Assembly (NCBI RefSeq): GCF_043195125.1
Contig: NZ_JBAFWR010000009.1
Source: NCEH01 sp043195125
GTDB taxonomy: Bacteria; Pseudomonadota; Alphaproteobacteria; Rhizobiales; Xanthobacteraceae
Length of the DNA stretch: 64,000 bases
Reading direction: 5' to 3' (one strand)
Within the stretch, counting starts at the first letter, position 1. Each line of letters opens with the position of its first letter. The notes below the pieces were generated by a model that saw only the letters and a list, made by a program, of their open reading frames with translations, was not told the DNA's origin and made no database searches. Both the position numbers and the translations under genes were made by a program. Positions 39,807-48,051 of this stretch are shown here, one piece after another.

Positions 39807-40907
39807 CTAATTGGCGAAGCGGAAGTGCAGCACGTCGCCGTCCTGCACCACATATTCCTTGCCTTCCAGCCGCAGGCGCCCGGCATCGCGCGCGCCGGAT
39901 TCGCCCTTGTATTGGACATAGTCCGCATAGGCGATGGTTTCCGAGCGGATGAAGCCCTTCTCGAAATCGGAATGGATCACGCCCGCCGCCGCAGGCGCCT
40001 TGGTGCCCTTGGTGATGGTCCAGGCGCGCGCCTCCTTGGGGCCCACGGTGAAATAGGTCACGAGGTGCAGCAGATCGTAGCCGGCGCGGATCACCCGGTT
40101 GAGGCCTGGCTCGTCGAGGCCGATGGCGTCGAGATAGTCCTTCTGGTCCTCCGCCGGCAGCACGGCGATCTCGCTCTCGATCTTGGCCGAGACCACCACC
40201 GCCTTGGCGCCTTCCTCGGCCGCGCGCTTGAACACTTGCGCGGACAGCGCATTGCCCTCCAGCGCCGAGGCTTCCTCCACGTTGCAGACGTAGAGGACGG
40301 GCTTTGCGGTCATCAGGCCGAGCATGGAGAAGGTCTGCTCTTCCTCGGGCTTGCGTTCCACGAGGCGCGCCGGCTTGCCCTCGCGCAGCAGCACCAGGGC
40401 GCGGTTCATCAGGTCCAGGGTTTCCTTGGCTTCCTTGTCGGCGCCGTTCTTGGTCTTCTTCTCCAGCGCCGTGGCGCGCTTTTCCAGGCTTTCGAGATCG
40501 GCCAGCATCAGCTCGGTCTCGATGGTCTCGATGTCATCCACGGGGGCGATCTTGCCTTCCACATGGGTCACGTCGCCATCCTCGAAGCAGCGCACCACAT
40601 GGGCGATGGCGTCGCATTCGCGGATGTTGGCCAGGAACTGGTTGCCGAGCCCCTCGCCCTTGGAGGCGCCGCGCACCAGGCCCGCGATGTCCACGAAGGT
40701 GAGGCGGGTGGGGATGATCTGGCCCGAGCCGGCGATGGACGCCAGCGTGTCGAGGCGCGGGTCGGGCACGGCCACTTCGCCCACGTTGGGCTCGATGGTG
40801 CAGAAAGGATAATTGGCCGCCTGCGCCGCGGCGGTCTGGGTGAGCGCGTTGAAGAGGGTCGACTTGCCCACGTTCGGCAGGCCGACGATGCCGCATTTGA
40901 AGCCCAT
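39807..40907 (-). CDS. ychF: Redox-regulated ribosome-associated ATPase YchF
   Basis: A 366-residue P-loop protein of the Obg family that prefers ATP. MGFKCGIVGLPNVGKSTLFNAL gives Walker A, FVDIAGLVRGASKGEGLGN the switch II region, and NVEE at the place of the guanine-specific NKxD motif, which explains ATP preference. The C-terminal TGS domain ends with the family phrase EGKEYVVQDGDVLHFRFAN. It is a stress-linked translation factor. It lies three bases downstream of the VapC gene and may share its transcript. Confidence 0.95.
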   Translation of the reverse strand: MGFKCGIVGLPNVGKSTLFNALTQTAAAQAANYPFCTIEPNVGEVAVPDPRLDTLASIAGSGQIIPTRLTFVDIAGLVRGASKGEGLGNQFLANIRECDAIAHVVRCFEDGDVTHVEGKIAPVDDIETIETELMLADLESLEKRATALEKKTKNGADKEAKETLDLMNRALVLLREGKPARLVERKPEEEQTFSMLGLMTAKPVLYVCNVEEASALEGNALSAQVFKRAAEEGAKAVVVSAKIESEIAVLPAEDQKDYLDAIGLDEPGLNRVIRAGYDLLHLVTYFTVGPKEARAWTITKGTKAPAAAGVIHSDFEKGFIRSETIAYADYVQYKGESGARDAGRLRLEGKEYVVQDGDVLHFRFAN

Positions 40908-40910
40908 AGC

Positions 40911-41366
40911 TCAGCGATCTTTCAGCGAAGAGAAGACGGTCTCGATGTCCGTCGTGAAGGGATTGATCACGGTGGTGCGCTCGATGGCGAGGCCGTCTTG
41001 AAGATCCTCGCTCACCAGCAGCCGGCAATCCGCAAGGAGCGCGGATGCAATCATCAGGCAGTCCCACCATTCGAACTTGAAGCGATCCTCGATGTGGAAG
41101 GCCCGCCCCATCAGCTCGCTGGGCGAGGCGGAGTGGCAGGCCGGCATCAGATCGCCGAGGAAGTCCCGTATGGCATGGCGCGGCACGAAGGGAAACCGGT
41201 CGATGGCGAGCGCATAGAACTCGTTCGCCACCTGCGGGGTGATCACCAGCTCGGCGTGGCGGCGGATCGAGCGCAGGCTATGCCTCGTCAGCGCCCGCTT
41301 GCGGGCCGCGCTGCGGTCCTGGAGGTAGATCAGCATCCGCGCGTCCACCAAGCATCGCAGGCTCAT
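40911..41366 (-). CDS. PIN-domain toxin VapC-like ribonuclease
   Basis: A 151-residue PIN-domain protein. Acidic residues that would bind metal are in SLRCLVDARMLIY (Asp7), QVANEFYAL (Glu) and WWDCLMIASAL (Asp), with the last acid in LVSEDLQDG. These toxins cleave tRNA or rRNA. ATG 41366 has GAGG six bases upstream; a GTG at 41378 is an alternative. The start lies well inside the antitoxin gene, an 89-base overlap, so translation of the two is linked. It runs on into ychF after three bases. Confidence 0.82.
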   Translation of the reverse strand: MSLRCLVDARMLIYLQDRSAARKRALTRHSLRSIRRHAELVITPQVANEFYALAIDRFPFVPRHAIRDFLGDLMPACHSASPSELMGRAFHIEDRFKFEWWDCLMIASALLADCRLLVSEDLQDGLAIERTTVINPFTTDIETVFSSLKDR

Positions 41367-41580
41367 GGCTGTCCTCACGCATCGGGGGTGGGGGTCCCTC
41401 CGGGTCCCAGCCCGGGCCGGAGAGCCAGCGGTCGAACGGGGCGAGCGGATCGGAATGGCCGCCCAGGGCGCGGCTGAGGCGGTCGGCGATGAATTTGGAA
41501 AGGCTCTTGCCTTCCCGTGCGGCGGCGAGGCGCACCTGGACGGTAAGTTCGTCGGACAGGGTGATGGTGATATTCTTCAT
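41278..41580 (-). CDS. Ribbon-helix-helix antitoxin (VapB-like)
   Basis: A 100-residue protein. The first ~40 residues, MKNITITLSDELTVQVRLAA then GKSLSKFIADRLSRALGG, form a ribbon-helix-helix DNA-binding domain like that of CopG/Arc antitoxins. The remaining ~60 residues are disordered-looking, Pro- and Gly-rich and partly encoded over the toxin start; the toxin-binding part is expected around residues 45-75 (SDPLAPFDRWLSGPGWDP). It should neutralise the PIN-domain protein and repress the operon. The long 3' overlap with the toxin gene is unusual. Confidence 0.75.
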   Translation of the reverse strand: MKNITITLSDELTVQVRLAAAREGKSLSKFIADRLSRALGGHSDPLAPFDRWLSGPGWDPEGPPPPMREDSHEPAMLGGRADADLPPGPQRGPQAGADEA

Positions 41581-41626
41581 GGGCGGCCCCCGCATGCGCC
41601 GGCCAGGATGCCCGTCCACAGTGGCG

Positions 41627-42238
41627 TCAGGCGCGCGGATCGCCAACGGTTTTCTTGTCGCTGAAGCCCTGCGCATCCAGGAACAGATGCGCGCGGTTCT
41701 GGAATTCCTCGGGCTTTCCGGCCACCAGCTGCTCGGCGAAGTCCGCGCATGCCTCGCACACCCCCTCGACCCAGGGCTTCTCGCTCTTGGCGAAATCGCC
41801 CAGGACGTAAGGGTGCACCAGCGTCTTGTCGCCCGGATGACCGATGCCGAGCCGCACCCGCCAATAGTCGTTGCCGCAGTGTGCGGTGATTGAGCGCAGG
41901 CCGTTGTGGCCGGCATTTCCGCCGCCCTTTTTGGTGCGGATCTTGGACGGGGGCAGGTCCAGCTCGTCGTGAAACACGAACACCCGCTCCAGCGGGATCT
42001 TGTAGAAGCGCATGGCTTCCGCGACCGCGCGGCCGCTTTCGTTCATGAAGGTCTCGGGCAGCAAAGCGAGCACCTTCTCGCCCGCGATCTCGCCCTCCGC
42101 GACGGCGCCCTGGAAGCGGCGGCGCCAGGGGGAAAGGCGATGGCGGCGGGCCAGGGCCTCCACCGCCATGAAGCCGATATTATGCCGGTTGCCGACATAT
42201 TTCGGGCCGGGATTGCCGAGGCCTGCGAACAGGATCAC
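41627..42238 (-). CDS. pth: Peptidyl-tRNA hydrolase
   Basis: A 203-residue enzyme that frees tRNA from stalled peptidyl-tRNA. LFAGLGNPGPKYVGNRHNIGFMAVEAL holds the catalytic histidine (about residue 20), then ETFMNESGRAV, FHDELDLPPSKIRTKKGGGNAGHNGLRSI and RVRLGIGHPG, all canonical. It lies directly downstream of rplY (26-base gap), the standard alphaproteobacterial order rplY-pth-ychF, here with a toxin-antitoxin pair inserted before ychF. Confidence 0.96.
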   Translation of the reverse strand: MILFAGLGNPGPKYVGNRHNIGFMAVEALARRHRLSPWRRRFQGAVAEGEIAGEKVLALLPETFMNESGRAVAEAMRFYKIPLERVFVFHDELDLPPSKIRTKKGGGNAGHNGLRSITAHCGNDYWRVRLGIGHPGDKTLVHPYVLGDFAKSEKPWVEGVCEACADFAEQLVAGKPEEFQNRAHLFLDAQGFSDKKTVGDPRA

Positions 42239-42264
42239 GGTTCAACTCCGGCCCGAGAGGTCGA

Positions 42265-42900
42265 TCAGGACTTGGTGGAGGTCGCGGCGGCGGAGGCGGC
42301 GGCGGCAGCCGCATCGTCCGCTTCAGCGTCCTTCAGGCCCGACGGCGCCACGACGGTGGCCAGGGTGTCGTCGCCATGCAGCGCCGAGACCACGCCTTCC
42401 GGCAGGCTGACCGACGACAGATGCAGCGACGCGCCGAGCTGAACGCCCGTCAGGTCCACGGCGATGTGGTCGGGAATGGATTCGGCCGGGCAATCCAGCT
42501 CCACCGCATGGTGGACGATGTTCAGCGTGCCGCCCGCCTTCAGGCCGGGAGAGGCTTCCTGCTTCACAAAGTGCACCGGCACTTCCACCGTCACGCGCGC
42601 ACCGGCGGACACCCGCAGGAAGTCCACGTGCAGCGGCTGATCCTTGACGGGATCGAGCTGGTAGTCGCGGGGGATGACGCGGTGCTTCTTGCCGTTCACT
42701 TCGATGAGGAAGAGCGTGGTCAGGAAGTGGCCGGCGTAGATGGTCCGGGTGATCTCCTTGTGTTCCAGGGAGATGGTGATCGGATCCTGCTTCTCGCCGT
42801 AGATCACGGCGGGCACGCGTCCGGCGCGGCGCTCTTCACGGGCGGCCCCCTTGCCGGCCCGTTCGCGCGCCACAGCCTTCAATTCTTTGATGGCGGTCAT
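42265..42900 (-). CDS. rplY: 50S ribosomal protein L25/general stress protein Ctc
   Basis: A 211-residue two-domain L25 of the CTC/TL5 type, binding 5S rRNA. ELKAVARERAGKGAARE RRAGRVPAVIYG-type N-terminus (read in two parts), PVKDQPLHVDFLRV in the middle and a beta C-terminal domain (AVELDCPAESIPDHIAVDLTG). The tail is rich in Ala and Thr. ATG 42900 gives the usual length. It heads the rplY-pth unit. Confidence 0.95.
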   Translation of the reverse strand: MTAIKELKAVARERAGKGAAREERRAGRVPAVIYGEKQDPITISLEHKEITRTIYAGHFLTTLFLIEVNGKKHRVIPRDYQLDPVKDQPLHVDFLRVSAGARVTVEVPVHFVKQEASPGLKAGGTLNIVHHAVELDCPAESIPDHIAVDLTGVQLGASLHLSSVSLPEGVVSALHGDDTLATVVAPSGLKDAEADDAAAAAASAAATSTKS

Positions 42901-43066
42901 GGCACTTAATCCTAATGTAAAAGGGTTCTCAAAGGCCAACGGCCGCTCGCGCGGCCGTCCGGCTTTCGCATTCGGCACGCCTCCAGGGGGGCGCATGCCA
43001 AAACGAAGGCGGGCTTATAGCCGCGTTGGCCCGCAAACGCAACAAAGGCGGGCAGGGGAGGGGGTT

Positions 43067-44089
43067 ATGAGGGGAGGCGGTTTGGCACGGGCGGCATTGG
43101 TCGCGGCCGGCATCCTGATCGGAATGGGACCGGCCTGGACGCAGGGCGCGGCACCCCCGGCGGGTGGGGCGCGGATCATCGAATGGGATATTCCGCAGAT
43201 CAGCACCTTGCCCGACGACGAATTCGGCCGCCTCGTGCGGTTCGGCCGCTCGGTGCTGGAGGCGACCTATGCCCATGTGGGGCCCGCTGTCGCCGATCCC
43301 GCCCTGCGCTTCGCCGGCAACAATCTGGCTTGCGCCGATTGCCATCTCAATGACGGGCGCAAGAAGTTCGGCCTGCCCCTGGTCGCCGCCTCCGCTGATT
43401 ATCCCGCCTATTCGGCCCGCACCGCCCGCGATCTGACCCTCGCCGACCGGGTGAACCAATGCATGATCCGCTCCATGAACGGGCGCCCCATGCCGGCCGA
43501 CGCGCGGCCCATGCAGGCCTTGCTCGCTTATCTCACGGTGCTGTCCACCAACATTCCCGCGGATGCCAAGATCTCCGGGAGCGGGGCGGGCTCCATGCCG
43601 GAGCTGGATCGCGCCGCCGATCCGGTCCGCGGCGCCGGCATTTTCCGCACCCAATGCGCCGATTGCCACGGAGCTTCCGGGCAGGGCGTGCGGCGCAATG
43701 TGGCCGATGCCGCGCTCGGCTATGGCGTGCCGCCGCTGTGGGGGCCGGACAGCTTCAATGACGGGGCGGGCATGAGCCGGCTCATCACCTTGGCCAATTT
43801 CGCCCACAACAACATGCCCAACGGCACCGACTGGCTGATGCCGCAATTGAAGGTGGAAGACGCCTGGGACGTGGCGGCGTTCGTGGATTCCCAATCCCGA
43901 CCCGCCTTGGCGGGGCTGGAGCGCGACTTTCCGGACCTGCTGTTGAAACCGATCGACGCGCCCTATGGGCCTTATGCGGACGGCTTCTCCGCCGAACAGC
44001 ACAAATACGGTCCCTATTGGCCGATCCGGGCGGAGATCGCGCGACTGAAGGCGGAGAAGGGCAGCGTGCCCAATCCCAACCTGAAATAG
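43067..44089 (+). CDS. Diheme cytochrome c, probable thiosulfate dehydrogenase (TsdA-like)
   Basis: A 340-residue periplasmic protein with a signal peptide (LARAALVAAGILIGMGPAWTQG). Two heme sites are seen: CADCHL near residue 89 and CADCHG near residue 195. Between them NQCMIRSMNGR near residue 130 supplies the Cys axial ligand that TsdA uses for its active-site heme; NMPNG about residue 245 fits the second-heme methionine. TsdA joins two thiosulfates to tetrathionate, giving electrons to the respiratory chain. A strong AGGGGAGG ribosome site precedes ATG 43067. Neighbouring genes give no sulfur context. A plain SoxA-like or generic cytochrome is the alternative. Confidence 0.78.
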   Translation: MRGGGLARAALVAAGILIGMGPAWTQGAAPPAGGARIIEWDIPQISTLPDDEFGRLVRFGRSVLEATYAHVGPAVADPALRFAGNNLACADCHLNDGRKKFGLPLVAASADYPAYSARTARDLTLADRVNQCMIRSMNGRPMPADARPMQALLAYLTVLSTNIPADAKISGSGAGSMPELDRAADPVRGAGIFRTQCADCHGASGQGVRRNVADAALGYGVPPLWGPDSFNDGAGMSRLITLANFAHNNMPNGTDWLMPQLKVEDAWDVAAFVDSQSRPALAGLERDFPDLLLKPIDAPYGPYADGFSAEQHKYGPYWPIRAEIARLKAEKGSVPNPNLK

Positions 44090-44090
44090 G

Positions 44091-44219
44091 CTATTTCGGC
44101 AGCGGCTCGGCGGAGCAGGTCTTCGCCGGGGTCACTTTGAACCAGTCGCCGCACTTGTCGCAGCCGGCGAGGCCGAGGCCGAAGCCCACCACGAGGGCGA
44201 TCTGAAGAATACGGCGCAT
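44091..44219 (-). CDS. Tiny lipoprotein (42 residues)
   Basis: A 42-residue frame starting MRRILQIALVVGFGLGLAGC: basic N-terminus, hydrophobic core and an LAGC lipobox at residues 17-20, so the mature lipidated peptide is only 23 residues, with further cysteines in CDKCGDWF and KTCSAEPLP. A sequence of this kind seems to recur in Hyphomicrobiales, from memory. It sits on the opposite strand one base after the TsdA-like gene. Its function is unknown. Confidence 0.65.
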   Translation of the reverse strand: MRRILQIALVVGFGLGLAGCDKCGDWFKVTPAKTCSAEPLPK

Positions 44220-44309
44220 GTCGCGCTCCCTAATCCTGCGTCGCGGCGCACCATAAAGCAGGGCGCGCCGCTTTCAACCGGCGCGTTGGGGAAGCGCCCC
44301 GGCGCGGGG

Positions 44310-46484
44310 TCACAGAAAGCTCAACGGGTCCACGTCGATGGCCACCCGCACATTGCCCGTGGGCTTTGGCGCGCTTTCGCGCCAGCGCCGCAGATAGGCG
44401 GACAGATCGAAGGCGCGAGGCGAGCGCACCAGCAGCCGCCAGCGATGGCGTCCGCGCAGCAGAGCGAGCGGCGCCTCGGCGGGGCCGAGCACGCGCACGT
44501 CGGCATGCAAGGGCGCGCTCGCGGCCAGCCGGCGCGCATGGCCTTCGGCGGCATGGGCCTCGCTCGCCGAAACGATCAGGCTGGCCATGCGGCCGAACGG
44601 CGGCAGCTGGGCCTCCGCGCGGGAGGCGATCTCGCTTTCGTAGAAGGCCGCGCGGTCCCCCAGCATCAGCGCCTTCATCACCGGATGTTCGGGCATGTGG
44701 GTCTGGATGAAGCCGCGCCCCTCGGTGGAACCGCGCCCGGCGCGCCCGGCCACCTGATGCACCAGCTGGAAGGTGCGCTCCGCCGCGCGCGGATCGCCAT
44801 GGCCGAGGCCGACGTCCGCATCCACCACCCCCACCAAGGCGAGGCCGGGAAAATTGTGCCCTTTCGCCACCAATTGGGTGCCGACGATGATGTCCACCTC
44901 GCCCTTGGCCACGGCGTCCAGTTCTGCCCGCATCCGCTCGACGCCGCCGGAAAGATCGCTGGAGAGCACGAGGCTGCGGGCGGCGGGAAACAGGGTCTGC
45001 ACCTCTTCCTGGAGGCGCTCGACGCCGGGGCCGCAGGGAATGAGGCTGTCCTTGGCGCCGCAGGCGGGGCAGGTGTCGGGGATCGGCGCCTGATAGCCGC
45101 AATGATGGCAGGCAAGGCGGCGGCGGAAGCGATGTTCCACCAGCCAGGCCGAGCAGGAGGGGCACCGCATGCGGTGGCCGCACGCGCGGCACATGGTGAG
45201 CGGGGCATAGCCGCGCCGGTTGAGGAACAACAGCGCCTGGCCGCCTGCCGCCATCGTATCGGTGATCTCCGCCTCCAGGCGCGGGGCGATCCAGCGCCCG
45301 CGCGGCGGGCCTTCCTTGCGCAAATCGATGGGCGAGAGCCCCGGCACCTTGGCGCCGCCGAACCGCTCCGGCAAGGCGAGGCGCTTGTAGCGGCCGCGCC
45401 GCGCGTTCACTTCGGTCTCGATGGAGGGCGTGGCAGAGGCGAGCACGATGGGCGCTTTCGCGAGCCGCGCGCGCACCACCGCCATGTCGCGGGCGTGATA
45501 GGCGACGCCGTCATCCTGCTTGTAGGCGGGGTCGTGTTCCTCATCGACGATGGTGAGGCCGAGATCGCGGAACGGCAGGAACAGGGCCGAACGCGCGCCC
45601 GCGACCACGCTCACCTCCCCGTTGGCCACGCCCCGCAGCACCCGCGCCCGGCGTTTTGTGGAAACACCGGAATGCCATTCCGCCGGCTTCACGCCGAACC
45701 GGCGCGTGAACCGGTCCATGAAGGCCTGGGTCAGCGCGATTTCGGGCAGCAGGATGAGCGATTGCCGCCCTTCCATGATGGCCTGGGCCACCGCCTCGAA
45801 ATAGACTTCGGTCTTGCCCGAGCCGGTGACGCCATCCAGCAGATGGACACTGAAGTCGCGCGCCTCCACCGCTGCGCGCAGCGCCTGCGCCGCACCAGCC
45901 TGCTCCGGCGAAAGCTCGGGCACGGCATGGGCGGCGTCCGGCGGATAGGCGGCGGGCTCTGGGGGGAGGACGAGGGTTTCCAACGCCCCGTCGTCCACCA
46001 GCCCGTCCACCACGGATGGGGAGACGCCCGCCTCGCGCGCCGCCTCGCCCTTGCCGCGTACGAATCCATCGGCAAGGAAGGCCAGCAACCGCGCGCGAGC
46101 GGCGGTCATCCGCTCCGGCGTGCGGCCGGTGGCGCGCACGCCCACCCGCTCGCGGCCGGGCCCTGGGCTTTCATCATGACGCAGCGCCATGCGCAGCACC
46201 ATGCCGCGTGGCGCCAGAGTATAGTCGGCTATCCAATCCACGAGCCGGCGCAATTCCTCCGGCAGAGGGGTGTGATCGAGCTTGGCCTTGACGCTCTTGA
46301 GCTTGGCCGTGTTCACCCCGGCGGCATTGCCACGCAGCGCCCACACACACCCGACCATGCCGCGCGAGCCGAGCGGCACATGCACGAGATCGCCCGGGGC
46401 GAGCACGAGCCCGTCCGGCACGGCATAGGAATAGGGGGCGTCGAGGCCGAGGGGGAGCAGGACATCGACGAGGCGTTCGGTCAT
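44310..46484 (-). CDS. priA: Primosomal replication protein N' (PriA helicase)
   Basis: A 724-residue replication-restart helicase. Walker A is GVTGSGKTEVYFEA near residue 205, the Walker B/DEAH position is VDEEHDPAYKQDD, and helicase motifs QALLFLNRRGYAP and FPGLALVGVVDAD follow. Between them is the zinc-binding insertion with paired cysteines: CRACGHRMRCPSC, CHHCG and CPACG. It loads the replisome onto stalled forks. ATG 46484 was chosen for length. It is transcribed away from obgE. Confidence 0.95.
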   Translation of the reverse strand: MTERLVDVLLPLGLDAPYSYAVPDGLVLAPGDLVHVPLGSRGMVGCVWALRGNAAGVNTAKLKSVKAKLDHTPLPEELRRLVDWIADYTLAPRGMVLRMALRHDESPGPGRERVGVRATGRTPERMTAARARLLAFLADGFVRGKGEAAREAGVSPSVVDGLVDDGALETLVLPPEPAAYPPDAAHAVPELSPEQAGAAQALRAAVEARDFSVHLLDGVTGSGKTEVYFEAVAQAIMEGRQSLILLPEIALTQAFMDRFTRRFGVKPAEWHSGVSTKRRARVLRGVANGEVSVVAGARSALFLPFRDLGLTIVDEEHDPAYKQDDGVAYHARDMAVVRARLAKAPIVLASATPSIETEVNARRGRYKRLALPERFGGAKVPGLSPIDLRKEGPPRGRWIAPRLEAEITDTMAAGGQALLFLNRRGYAPLTMCRACGHRMRCPSCSAWLVEHRFRRRLACHHCGYQAPIPDTCPACGAKDSLIPCGPGVERLQEEVQTLFPAARSLVLSSDLSGGVERMRAELDAVAKGEVDIIVGTQLVAKGHNFPGLALVGVVDADVGLGHGDPRAAERTFQLVHQVAGRAGRGSTEGRGFIQTHMPEHPVMKALMLGDRAAFYESEIASRAEAQLPPFGRMASLIVSASEAHAAEGHARRLAASAPLHADVRVLGPAEAPLALLRGRHRWRLLVRSPRAFDLSAYLRRWRESAPKPTGNVRVAIDVDPLSFL

Positions 46485-46645
46485 GTTCGCTTTTTGGTCC
46501 GAGCGGGCGGAAAGGTCAAAGGGGAGGGGGTGAACGCCCGCTTGGTACCCGCCCACCCGCACGGCGGCTCAGCGAAACCACGAAAACATAGCATTCACGC
46601 CGCGCCGGCCTTGCCTTCGCCATCACGCGCCGTTACCTGCAAGCC

Positions 46646-47680
46646 ATGAAATTCCTCGATCAAGCCAAGATATATGTGCGCTCCGGTGATGGCGGGGCGG
46701 GGTGCGTCTCGTTTCGGCGCGAGAAGTTCATCGAATTCGGCGGTCCCAACGGCGGCGACGGCGGGCGCGGCGGCGACGTGTGGGTGGAGTGCGTCGATGG
46801 CCTCAACACCTTGATCGACTACCGCTACCAGCAGCACTTCAAGGCCAAGAAGGGCGAGCACGGCATGGGCGCCAACCGCACCGGCGCCAAGGGCGCCGAC
46901 GTGGTGCTCAAGGTGCCGGCTGGAACCGAGATCCTGGACGTGGACGAGGAGACCGTGCTTGCCGACCTCACCCAGGTGGGCCAGCGCATCCGCCTGCTCG
47001 CCGGCGGCAATGGCGGGTTCGGCAATGCCCAGTTCAAGACCTCCACCAACCAGGCGCCGCGTCGGGCCAATCCGGGCCTGGAGGGCGAGGAGAAGTGGAT
47101 CTGGCTGCGCCTGAAGCTGATTGCCGACGCCGGCCTCATCGGCCTGCCAAACGCCGGCAAGTCCACGTTTTTGGCGGCAACCACCGCCGCCAAGCCGAAG
47201 ATCGCGGATTATCCCTTCACGACGCTGCATCCCGGCCTCGGCGTGGTGCGGGTGGACGACCACGAATTCGTCCTGGCGGATATTCCGGGCCTGATCGAGG
47301 GTGCCCACGAGGGGCATGGCATCGGCGACCGGTTCCTCGCCCATATCGAGCGCTGCCGCGCCCTGCTGCATCTGGTGGACGGCACCTGCGAGCACGCCGG
47401 CAAGGCCTATAAGACCGTGCGCGCGGAGCTTGCCGCCTATGGCGCCGGGCTCGACGAGAAGCCGGAGATCGTCGCGCTCTCCAAGATCGACGCGCTCTCT
47501 CCCGAACTGCTGAAGCAGCAGAAGGAGCGGCTGCAGCGCGCGGCGAAGAAGAAGCCGCTGCTGCTCTCGGCCCAGTCCGGCCAGGGCATGCAGGATGCCT
47601 TGCGCATGCTGTTCAAGGTGGTCACCGACGGCCGCGTGGAAGAAGCGGAAGCCGCGCCCAAGGCCGAGTGGCGGCCATGA
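46646..47680 (+). CDS. obgE: Obg GTPase
   Basis: A 344-residue GTPase in ribosome assembly and cell-cycle control. The Obg fold has its glycine-rich repeats (GDGGAGCVSFRREKF, GGPNGGDGGRGGDVW, LLAGGNGGFGNAQF). The G domain shows GLPNAGKST, DIPGLIEGAHEG and SKID in place of NKxD. The C-terminal tail is short and acidic/Ala-rich. It stands in the usual alphaproteobacterial order near proB-proA-nadD and just after a 160-base spacer from priA. Confidence 0.96.
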   Translation: MKFLDQAKIYVRSGDGGAGCVSFRREKFIEFGGPNGGDGGRGGDVWVECVDGLNTLIDYRYQQHFKAKKGEHGMGANRTGAKGADVVLKVPAGTEILDVDEETVLADLTQVGQRIRLLAGGNGGFGNAQFKTSTNQAPRRANPGLEGEEKWIWLRLKLIADAGLIGLPNAGKSTFLAATTAAKPKIADYPFTTLHPGLGVVRVDDHEFVLADIPGLIEGAHEGHGIGDRFLAHIERCRALLHLVDGTCEHAGKAYKTVRAELAAYGAGLDEKPEIVALSKIDALSPELLKQQKERLQRAAKKKPLLLSAQSGQGMQDALRMLFKVVTDGRVEEAEAAPKAEWRP

Positions 47681-47720
47681 GCGGCGGCGGGCAGCCCGGA
47701 TTTTCAGTACAGGCGGGCCG

Positions 47721-47906
47721 ATGATGGCGGGAGAACGCTTCGAACGCCATCGCCAGCCCTGGACCTCCGAGGAGATCCAGAAGCTGCACGCCTGCGCCAA
47801 GAAGGGCATGTCGCTGAAGGGGATCGCCCAGGCGCTGACCCGCAGCGAGGAATCCGTGAAGATCCGCGCCAAGGCCGACGGTCTCACCATCGCCAAGCTG
47901 CGCTGA
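47721..47906 (+). CDS. Small Myb/SANT-like helix-turn-helix protein
   Basis: A 61-residue protein. RQPWTSEEIQKLHACAKKG then SLKGIAQALTRSEESVKIRAK is a three-helix pattern like a Myb/SANT or resolvase HTH domain, with the W-T-x-E-E start typical of the former. It could bind DNA. No catalytic or membrane parts. ATG 47721 was chosen (next ATG 47724); the frame is open further up inside obgE. It lies 40 bases after obgE and may be co-transcribed with it and proB. Confidence 0.6.
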   Translation: MMAGERFERHRQPWTSEEIQKLHACAKKGMSLKGIAQALTRSEESVKIRAKADGLTIAKLR

Positions 47907-48051
47907 ACGCTCGGGGCGTTTGGCGCGGGGGCTTTGGCCTGGAGCGCGCGGCAGCCTCGCCTTCGCGCCTCTGGTCCCAAGAGCCGGCTTGGGATATCTG
48001 AGGCGGCTCCCGCCCTGCGCCGCCGACGGGCACCCCCGGACGCCGGCTGAA

